NCBI GenBank assembly: GCA_005884825.1
Contig: VAZT01000293.1
Location: 1-6,752 of the forward strand
From: Alphaproteobacteria bacterium
GTDB taxonomy: Bacteria > Pseudomonadota > Alphaproteobacteria > ATCC43930 > CGMCC-115725
Direction: 5' to 3'
Length of the DNA stretch: 6,752 nt
The notes beneath the pieces were generated by a model, which had not been told where the DNA came from, did not search any database, and saw nothing but the letters and a program-made list of their open reading frames with translations. A program made the translations under genes and the position numbers. Below, piece after piece: positions 1 through 5,712 of this stretch. Each line of letters opens with the position of its first letter. Within the stretch, counting starts at the first letter, position 1.

Positions 1-699
1 GGCCAGAACCGTCGCGATCTCCGGCACGAGATCGATCGCGGCTTCCGTCAAATCATTGCGGCACGGCATCAGTGCACGGGCAAGGGCCGGGGCTTCGCCT
101 GGCATCGGCGCGAACCGTCCGACATCGCCGAACGGGCCGCGCCGGGCGGCGAATACCGCGGCGGTCGGCAGCGCTTTGCGCGGATTGACGAGCAGAACGC
201 CGGCTTCCGGCAGCGGCCCGGCCGCCTCGAGGCGCTCACCGATCCCCCCGACCCACACGGGGCGCCGATAAAGACAGGCGGGGATATCGGCGCCGAGCCT
301 GGCGCCGAGATTGCAAAGCGCCTCGTCCTCCAGCGATGTCCGCCACAGCCGGCTAAGCGCGAGGAGCGCCGCCGCGGCATCGCTCGACCCGCCGCCGATC
401 CCGGCGGCGATCGGCAAATGCTTGTCCAGGTGCAGGGCGGCACCGGCGGTGATCCCGGCCCGCTCGGCCAGCAGGCGGGCAGCGCGCAGCACGAGATTGT
501 CGTCTCCGATCGCGACGAGGTCGGCAGCCTCGGGCCCGTCGACGGTCAGCGACAGGGACGCCGCCGGCTCGGCCGTCAGGCGATCGCCGATATCGACAAA
601 CGCGACGAGGCTCTCGAGCAGGTGATAACCGTCGTCCCGCCGGCCGGTTACATGCAAATAGAGGTTGACCTTTGCCGGCGCAAAGGCCGTAACCGCCAT
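1..699 (-). CDS. ispE: 4-diphosphocytidyl-2-C-methyl-D-erythritol kinase (IspE), 3' end cut by window edge
   Basis: Cytosolic GHMP-family kinase that phosphorylates the 2-hydroxyl of CDP-methylerythritol with ATP, a step of the MEP (non-mevalonate) isoprenoid pathway. I translated it from the ATG at 699: 233 codons are open to the edge, and family members have about 280-300 residues, so roughly the last 50-60 are missing. Seen: the N-terminal substrate motif APAKVNL with Lys10, then GRRDDGYH at about 19-26. The glycine-rich ATP loop LPIAAGIGGGSSDAA lies at 95-109, and LGADIP at 135-140 contains Asp138. Lys10 and Asp138 correspond to the catalytic Lys10 and Asp141 of the E. coli enzyme. An NDLTEAA motif follows near 215-221, matching the conserved NDLE region. 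The start lies 6 bases after the TPR gene's stop, with a GCGGGA purine stretch filling the gap, so translational coupling is likely. Identification is very secure. Confidence 0.97.
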   Translation of the reverse strand, partial: MAVTAFAPAKVNLYLHVTGRRDDGYHLLESLVAFVDIGDRLTAEPAASLSLTVDGPEAADLVAIGDDNLVLRAARLLAERAGITAGAALHLDKHLPIAAGIGGGSSDAAAALLALSRLWRTSLEDEALCNLGARLGADIPACLYRRPVWVGGIGERLEAAGPLPEAGVLLVNPRKALPTAAVFAARRGPFGDVGRFAPMPGEAPALARALMPCRNDLTEAAIDLVPEIATVLA

Positions 700-705
700 T
701 CCCGC

Positions 706-2433
706 TCAGCCGCCGCGTGCCGCCCCGGCAGTGGGCACGCTGCCGCCGTCGAGCTTGGCCTGGATCGGCTTGATCTCATCGTCCTGCGGCCCGAATTGCA
801 GGGCCCGCCGCCATTGGTAACGGGCCTCGAACGGCCGCCCGCTCTGCCAGTATGCGTCACCCAGATGGTCGTTGATCGTCGGGTCCTCGGGCACCAGCTC
901 GATCGCCTTTTCGAGATATTGAACCGCGCTCGGATAATCGCCGAGCCGGTAATGCGCCCAACCGAGGCTGTCGACGATATAGCCGTCTTCGGGCCGCAGC
1001 TCGACCGCCTTCTGGATCATCTGCAGACCGCGCTGCAGGTTCTCACCGCGGTCGATCCAGGAATAGCCGAGATAGTTCAGCACCAGCGGCTGGTCGGGCT
1101 TCAATTCCAGAGCGTGCCGGAGGTCGGCCTCGGCTCGCTGCCACTGTCCCGAGCGCTCGAGCGCGATGCCTCGGCTATAATAGAGCGACCAGCGCTCCGG
1201 CATCCCGGCGGCTTCGAAGCGCCGGATGGCTTCGTCATAGGCATCCACCGCCTCGGTAAACCGCTTCTTGCCGCGCAGCAGGTCTCCCAACTGCATGTCC
1301 GCCCCGGCGCGCGTCGGTTCTTCGGCCGCCATTTCTTTGAGCTGGTCGATTGCTTCGTCCATGCGATCCAGCAATTCGAGGTTCGCTGCGATGCGCAGCC
1401 GAGCCGACCACCAGTAAGGCGAGCTCTGCGGAATCTCGGCAAGGGTCGCAAGGCTCAGTTCCGGTTTGTTCTGAGCGCTCAGCACGTCCGCGAGCAGCAG
1501 TTGGGCGAGCACCATGTGCGGGCGCAGTTCGAGCGCGCAGCGCGAATAGAGCAGCGCCAGATCGAGTGTCTCGGGCTGATTTACAACACTCGCAAGGTCG
1601 AAAAGCGCCTCCGCCAAGCCGTCCTCGGCCGAGCCGATCAACGGCGGCGGAACGCCGGCGGGCCGGCGGGCGAGCACCGATTCCGCGAGCTCGCTTCCTG
1701 CATTGTCCCTGACGAAGCGTTGGTAAAGCGCTTGCGCCTCGTCATCCCGGCCATGACGCCGGTAGAAATTTGCTAGCGAGTCGCTCAACCGCCAGTTGAG
1801 CTGGCCGCTCGCCTCGAGAGCTTGCTTGAAGTTGTCCGCGGCCCGCTCGGCGTCGCCGGCAAAATCATAGAGAATACCCAGCTGGTAGAATTTGAGCGGC
1901 GCAAAGCCATTGAATTTTTCAAACGCCTGCAGCGCCTCGTCGGCGCCCGCGACATCGCCGAGCGCCATGCGCGTCCATGCCCGGGCCAGCGGGCGGACAA
2001 ACCGGTGCACTCCCTCCTGGGGAAGTGCGTCGGCAAGGGCGGCCGCGCCGGTCTTGTCGCCGGCCTTGACCCGCTCGACCAGCAGGACGAGCTCGGCCAT
2101 TGCATCGGTCGCATCGAGTTTGAGCTCGCTCTCGGCAAGCGCCTGAGCTCGATCGAACCGTCCGACGCTCGCGTCCATCAGGAAGGTGCGCGTGATCAGC
2201 TCCGGCGATTCCGGGTCGGCTCTCAGCGCGTCCTCGAACCACCTGACGGCCGACTGGTAATCGCGCATGTGCTGCGCGTGGCGGCCCGCCAGGTAAGCGC
2301 CGAACGGCGCTTCGACGACGGTTTCGGGCTTATCCGGAGTCGGCGCCGCCTCGCTCGCACCGGCGGCAAGACCGGCAAGCAAAAACCCCGCAGCACCCCA
2401 AATCCGGCAAACGTCGATCACTGATTTCCGCAT
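706..2433 (-). CDS. Secreted tetratricopeptide-repeat (TPR) protein of unknown role
   Basis: A 575-residue protein. The N-terminus has the form of a Sec signal peptide: basic MRK, a hydrophobic stretch at about 11-24, and a likely cleavage after Ala-Ser-Glu-Ala near residue 29. It is therefore probably periplasmic or attached to the envelope; no lipobox cysteine is seen. The rest is mostly helical repeats. TPR-like units are clearest at about 45-75 (YQSAVRWFEDALRADPE), 377-409, 417-447, 484-517 (LGDYPSAVQYLEKAIEL) and 518-551, and weaker degenerate repeats fill the middle. There is no catalytic domain, so a scaffolding or protein-binding role is the reasonable inference. It lies between ETF-QO (24-base gap) and ispE (6-base gap), an arrangement I recall from alphaproteobacterial genomes. 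The ATG at 2433 is chosen because it gives the signal peptide; only a weak purine-rich RBS (GCAGAGA) precedes it. Molecular function is unknown. Confidence 0.93.
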   Translation of the reverse strand: MRKSVIDVCRIWGAAGFLLAGLAAGASEAAPTPDKPETVVEAPFGAYLAGRHAQHMRDYQSAVRWFEDALRADPESPELITRTFLMDASVGRFDRAQALAESELKLDATDAMAELVLLVERVKAGDKTGAAALADALPQEGVHRFVRPLARAWTRMALGDVAGADEALQAFEKFNGFAPLKFYQLGILYDFAGDAERAADNFKQALEASGQLNWRLSDSLANFYRRHGRDDEAQALYQRFVRDNAGSELAESVLARRPAGVPPPLIGSAEDGLAEALFDLASVVNQPETLDLALLYSRCALELRPHMVLAQLLLADVLSAQNKPELSLATLAEIPQSSPYWWSARLRIAANLELLDRMDEAIDQLKEMAAEEPTRAGADMQLGDLLRGKKRFTEAVDAYDEAIRRFEAAGMPERWSLYYSRGIALERSGQWQRAEADLRHALELKPDQPLVLNYLGYSWIDRGENLQRGLQMIQKAVELRPEDGYIVDSLGWAHYRLGDYPSAVQYLEKAIELVPEDPTINDHLGDAYWQSGRPFEARYQWRRALQFGPQDDEIKPIQAKLDGGSVPTAGAARGG

Positions 2434-2457
2434 GTATTCTCTGCCCGTTCACTTGTA

Positions 2458-4095
2458 TCACATGTTCGGATAATTGGGTCCCCCGCCTCCCTCCGGCACA
2501 ACCCAATCGATGTTCTGCTCCGGATCTTTTATGTCGCAGGTCTTGCAGTGTACGCAATTCTGCGCGTTTATCTGTAAATAGGGCGCGTTCGCACCGGCCT
2601 CTTCGACGATCTCATAGACGCCGGCCGGACAATAGCGCTGTTCGGGAGAATCGTAGAGCCGATAATTGACCGCGATCGCCTTCTCCGGGTCGCGCAGCCG
2701 CAAATGCGGCGGCTGATCTTCCTCGTGGTTGGTGTTCGAAATGAAGACCGAGGAGAGCCGATCGAAGGTGATTTTGCCGTCGGGCCTCGGGTATTCGATT
2801 CGTTGCGCCTCGCTGGCTCTGGTCAGCTGCTCGTGGTCCGGGTGGTGGTGAAACGTCCACGGCGCATGGCCGCGGAACAGGTAGGTGTCGAGCGCCGAAT
2901 AGGCCAACCCGCCCCATAGACCCCAGCGGAAGCTCGGCCTGATGTTGCGTACCGCCCGCAATTCCTCCCATACCCAGCTCTGTTCGAGGGCGGCTCGGAC
3001 CTCGGCGCGCTCGTCTCCAGACAATCGGCGAAAGATGGTCTCGGCCGCGATCATCCCCGACTTCATCGCGGTATGGCTGCCCTTGATCTTCGGCACGTTG
3101 AGAAATCCGGCAGCGTCCCCGATCAGCGCGCCGCCCGGGAAATCGAGCCGCGGAATCGATTGAAAGCCGCCCTCGTTGAGCGCCCGCGCGCCATAGGCGA
3201 TCCGTCTGCCGCCCTCGAAAAAAGCGCGGATCGCCGGGTGCGTCTTGAAGCGCTGGAACTCCTCGAACGTGTTCAGAAACGGGTTCTTGTAGTCGAGCCC
3301 GATGACGAACCCGACCGCCACCTGCCGGTCTTCCAAGTGGTACAGGAAAGAGCCGCCATAGGTCGCCGTGTCGAGCGGCCAGCCGATCGTGTGAACGACA
3401 AGTCCGGGCTGGTGCCGGTCGGGCGCGACTTCCCACAACTCCTTGATGCCGATTGCGTAGGTCTGCGGGTCGACGCCGTCGCGCAATCGGAAGCGCTGCA
3501 TCAATGTCTTGGTCAGCGAGCCGCGGCAGCCTTCGGCGAACAATGTCTCGCGGCCGATCAGTTCGACCCCGGGCTGGTAACGGTCGGTCGGCCGGCCATC
3601 CTTGCCGATCCCCACATCGCCGGTCGCCACCCCCTGCACGCGGCCGGCGGAGTCGTAAAGCACTTCGGCCGCGGCGAACCCCGGATAGATCTCGACGCCC
3701 AGCGCTTCGGCCTGCTGCGCCAGCCAGCGGCAGAGATTGCCGAGGCTGATGATGTAATTGCCGTGATTCGCCATTTGCGGCGGCGTCGGCAGGCGCAGCG
3801 AACGGGTTTTCGTCAGCAACAGGAAGCGGTCTTCCGTCGCCGGAGTGGCGAGCGGGGCGCCTTGTTCGCGCCAGTCCGGGATCAGCTCGCCCAATACCCG
3901 CGGCTCGAACACCGCCCCGGACAGGATGTGGGCGCCGACCTCGGAGCCCTTCTCGACGACGCATACGCCGAGCTCACCTTCGCCGGCCGCGGCGAGCTGC
4001 TTCAGTCGGATCGCCGCAGCGAGGCCTGACGGCCCGGCCCCGACGATCACGACGTCGTACTCCATCCGCTCGCGCGGCGCCCGCTCCTCGCCCAT
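2458..4095 (-). CDS. Electron transfer flavoprotein-ubiquinone oxidoreductase (ETF-QO)
   Basis: Membrane-associated FAD and [4Fe-4S] enzyme that takes electrons from reduced ETF, fed by acyl-CoA and other dehydrogenases, and passes them to ubiquinone. From the ATG at 4095 it has 545 residues, usual for bacterial ETF-QO. Seen: the FAD Rossmann motif GAGPSG at 19-24 and EKG at 48-50, where the FAD ribose is bound. GGFQSIP lies at 309-315 and the second FAD motif LIGDAAGFLNVPKIKG at 324-339. Four cluster cysteines are present: Cys489 (RYCPAG) and Cys514, Cys517, Cys520 (CVHCKTC). The family tail GPNYPNM ends the protein. The start at 4095 is preceded by GGAAGAG at good spacing; the ATG at 4065 would remove 10 residues and lacks a well-placed RBS. 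The open frame runs on to 4404, but that part is antisense to the glycosylase gene. No ETF subunit genes lie in the window. It is the first gene of the likely three-gene operon. Confidence 0.97.
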   Translation of the reverse strand: MGEERAPRERMEYDVVIVGAGPSGLAAAIRLKQLAAAGEGELGVCVVEKGSEVGAHILSGAVFEPRVLGELIPDWREQGAPLATPATEDRFLLLTKTRSLRLPTPPQMANHGNYIISLGNLCRWLAQQAEALGVEIYPGFAAAEVLYDSAGRVQGVATGDVGIGKDGRPTDRYQPGVELIGRETLFAEGCRGSLTKTLMQRFRLRDGVDPQTYAIGIKELWEVAPDRHQPGLVVHTIGWPLDTATYGGSFLYHLEDRQVAVGFVIGLDYKNPFLNTFEEFQRFKTHPAIRAFFEGGRRIAYGARALNEGGFQSIPRLDFPGGALIGDAAGFLNVPKIKGSHTAMKSGMIAAETIFRRLSGDERAEVRAALEQSWVWEELRAVRNIRPSFRWGLWGGLAYSALDTYLFRGHAPWTFHHHPDHEQLTRASEAQRIEYPRPDGKITFDRLSSVFISNTNHEEDQPPHLRLRDPEKAIAVNYRLYDSPEQRYCPAGVYEIVEEAGANAPYLQINAQNCVHCKTCDIKDPEQNIDWVVPEGGGGPNYPNM

Positions 4096-4184
4096 CGCTC
4101 TTCCGCCGATCGCTCCGGAGCGACTATAGAGGATCTGCATCGAAACGGGAGTGCGCTGCTCGGCTACGATGAGAGACTGGCCCG
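4096..4184. promoter_or_regulatory. Divergent intergenic/promoter region between ETF-QO and UDG genes
   Basis: These 89 bases separate two divergent genes and must hold, or overlap, promoters for both directions. On the minus strand TATAGT (plus positions 4123-4128) is a good -10-like hexamer about 28 bases before the ETF-QO start, but no convincing -35 is found at the normal spacing. On the plus strand TACGAT (4165-4170) is a weak -10 candidate close to the UDG start. A purine-rich GAGAG at 4171-4175 is the best, though weak, RBS for UDG. The promoter positions are inference only; that the region is regulatory is likely from gene orientation alone. Confidence 0.4.
4110..4123. repeat. Perfect 14-base palindrome, possible operator
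   Basis: TCGCTCCGGAGCGA is a perfect inverted repeat with no spacer. It sits in the divergent intergenic region, abutting the minus-strand -10-like TATAGT and lying 14 bases before the ETF-QO start codon, so it would cover the transcription start if that hexamer is used. A regulator binding here could repress the ETF-QO operon. Palindromes of this length do occur by chance in GC-rich DNA, and no regulator is tied to it. Confidence 0.35.
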
Positions 4185-5015
4185 ATGAATGCCGATGATC
4201 GCGAGGCGGCGCTCGCTCTGCTGCGCTGGTATGTCGAGATGGGGGCCGACGAGGCAATCGCATTCGAAGCTGCGGACCGGCTTGCGCCGCCCCCGGCGAG
4301 CATACGGCTCCCCGCGCCGATTGGTGGCCAATCCCCCCGCCCCGTTCCGGCCGCCGCGCCTCCCGCGCTGACCGAACCTCTGGGAGAGGCCGCCCAATCG
4401 GCACGCCGGCTCGCGTCCGGCGCCGACAGCGTCGAGGCGCTGGCGGCGCTGGTCGCCGGGTTTGAGGGTTGCCCGCTGAAGCGCACGGCGACGAACACGG
4501 TGTTCATCGACGGCAACCCGGCGGCCCCCGTCATGATCGTCGGCGAGGCCCCCGGCGCCGACGAGGACCGGATCGGCCGCCCGTTTGTCGGTCGCGCCGG
4601 CCAACTGCTCGACCGCATGCTGGCGGCGATCGGCCTCGACCGCAGCGGCGTCTTGATCACCAACGTCATTTACTGGCGCCCGCCCGGCAACCGCACGCCG
4701 ACGGCGGCGGAAATCGCCTCTTGTCTGCCTTTCGTGTTCCGCCTCATTGCTTTGGTGCGCCCCAAGGTGCTGGTGCTCTCCGGCGGCACCGCCGCCGGCG
4801 CCTTGTTGGCGCAAAGCCAGGGCATCACGCGGCTGCGCGGCCGGTGGTTCGAGCTCGCCGTCCCCGGCCTCGACCAACCAGTTCCGACATTGCCAATGTT
4901 CCACCCGTCCTTTCTGCTGCGCACCCCGGAGCGCAAACGCGAAGCCTGGCGCGACCTCTTGTCGCTGCGCGCCCGCCTCGACGAACTCCTCGCCGTGGCA
5001 CCGCCGTCCGGCTAG
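4185..5015 (+). CDS. Uracil-DNA glycosylase, family 4-type, with an apparently degenerate Fe-S site
   Basis: DNA-repair enzyme that would remove uracil (from cytosine deamination or dUTP misincorporation) to begin base excision repair. It has 276 residues. The helical N-terminus (about 1-33, with LRWYVEMGADEAI) and a Pro/Ala-rich linker (about 34-70) precede the catalytic domain at about 85-265. Motif A is GEAPGADED at 120-128, followed by GRPFVGRAGQLLDRML at 131-146; motif B is HPSFLLR at 240-246. These match family 4 (UDGa). The family usually binds [4Fe-4S] through C-X2-C and a later C-X14-17-C. Here the first pair reads F93-E-G-C96 and the third ligand position is Trp164 (YWRPPGNR), with Cys180 sixteen residues on; two ligands therefore look lost. 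GEAPG and the absence of a KRRIH loop argue against UdgX. The ATG at 4185 has only a weak upstream GAGAG. It is divergent from ETF-QO and abuts the TetR gene, probably as one transcript. Confidence 0.93.
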   Translation: MNADDREAALALLRWYVEMGADEAIAFEAADRLAPPPASIRLPAPIGGQSPRPVPAAAPPALTEPLGEAAQSARRLASGADSVEALAALVAGFEGCPLKRTATNTVFIDGNPAAPVMIVGEAPGADEDRIGRPFVGRAGQLLDRMLAAIGLDRSGVLITNVIYWRPPGNRTPTAAEIASCLPFVFRLIALVRPKVLVLSGGTAAGALLAQSQGITRLRGRWFELAVPGLDQPVPTLPMFHPSFLLRTPERKREAWRDLLSLRARLDELLAVAPPSG

Positions 5016-5018
5016 ATC

Positions 5019-5669
5019 TTGGCTCATTCGACCCCGCGGGGGGAAAATCCCGGCGCCGGCGCTGCGGGCAGCGGCAAGCGGGCCCAGAACAAGCTCGAGA
5101 ATCGGCGCGCGATCCTCACCGCTGCGCGCGAGGTTTTCGCCGAGATCGGTTATGAAGCCGCGAGCGTGCGCGACATCATCGGCCGCACCGGGCTCGCTTC
5201 GGGCACATTCTACAATTACTACCGGTCCAAGGAAGAGATCGCGCGCGCAATCGCCTCGGATGCGGCCGAACGCTTGCGGCCTATTCTGCGGGCGCAACGC
5301 GAAGGGGCGACCGATTTTGCCGGGTATTTGATCGGCATCATCCGGGTTTATTTTCAATTCATCGTCGACGAGCAGCTGGCGCTGCACACCACTCGGCAGC
5401 TGGCCGAGCGCTATCCGCGCGTCCGGATCCAGACCCCGGCAGCGGCGGCGGTGTTCGACGAGCTCCGCTCGTCAATCGAGTTCGTGATGCAGCGCGATCC
5501 GGGGTTGCGCGTCGATGTCGAGTACCTGACCGCCGCGGTGATCGGCGTCGCCCGTGAGATCGGCGAGCGAATGCTGGCGCGGCAGCCGCTCGACATCGAC
5601 GGCGCCGCGGCGTTTGCCGCAAACCTGATCTTGCGCGGACTGCCGGCAGTGCCGCGGGTCGAACCGTGA
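5019..5669 (+). CDS. TetR/AcrR-family transcriptional regulator with TTG start
   Basis: A 216-residue one-component regulator of the TetR type: a DNA-binding N-terminal domain and an all-helical ligand/dimer domain. Seen: residues about 29-75 form the typical three-helix HTH, with AILTAAREVFAEIGY at 31-45, then SVRDIIGRTGLASGTFYNYYRSKEE at 49-73, whose GTFYNYY is the recognition helix. Residues about 95-205 would bind the unknown ligand. The TTG at 5019 is the only usable start: no other ATG, GTG or TTG occurs in frame before the GTG at codon 50, inside the HTH. It lies 3 bases after the UDG stop, in the same reading frame, without a visible Shine-Dalgarno sequence, so expression probably depends on reinitiation after UDG. 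Targets are unknown. The tail-to-tail flavin monooxygenase is one candidate, or the palindrome at 4110-4123; both are guesses. Confidence 0.92.
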   Translation: MAHSTPRGENPGAGAAGSGKRAQNKLENRRAILTAAREVFAEIGYEAASVRDIIGRTGLASGTFYNYYRSKEEIARAIASDAAERLRPILRAQREGATDFAGYLIGIIRVYFQFIVDEQLALHTTRQLAERYPRVRIQTPAAAAVFDELRSSIEFVMQRDPGLRVDVEYLTAAVIGVAREIGERMLARQPLDIDGAAAFAANLILRGLPAVPRVEP

Positions 5670-5712
5670 GCCATACCTGGCCCAGAATGCCCCCGAAAGC
5701 GCTGTCGTCGAC
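5670..5712. other. Convergent intergenic gap without clear terminator
   Basis: These 43 bases separate the stop codons of two convergent genes. The only hairpin I see is a 4-base stem with a 4-base loop at 5670-5681 (GCCA/TGGC), with no following T-tract on either strand. Termination here would have to be Rho-dependent or take place inside the opposing gene. Confidence 0.4.

Noticed and set aside
418..1776. A 452-codon open frame on the plus strand
   Set aside because: It is antisense to ispE and the TPR gene, both firmly identified by motifs and protein architecture. Its translation is arginine-rich with no recognisable domain, as is usual for antisense frames in GC-rich DNA.
1822..2424. 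A 200-codon open frame on the plus strand
   Set aside because: It is antisense to the N-terminal half of the TPR gene, including its signal peptide; no evidence of coding.
3073..4029. A 318-codon open frame on the plus strand
   Set aside because: It is wholly antisense to ETF-QO, whose FAD and Fe-S motifs are clear; no motifs or RBS support the plus-strand frame.
4096..4404. A 103-residue N-terminal extension of ETF-QO
   Set aside because: The frame stays open, but it runs across the divergent promoter region and antisense to UDG, is not like ETF-QO, and would make the protein much longer than the family.
4185..5015. UDG as a UdgX-type, uracil-DNA cross-linking enzyme
   Set aside because: UdgX has GEQPG in motif A and a KRRIH loop; this protein has GEAPG and no such loop.
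4164..5387. A 407-codon open frame on the minus strand
   Set aside because: It lies opposite the UDG gene and the start of the TetR gene and has low-complexity, arginine/alanine/glycine-rich sequence without domains.
5670..5681. Small hairpin between the convergent genes as a terminator
   Set aside because: The stem is only 4 bases and no T-tract follows on either strand.
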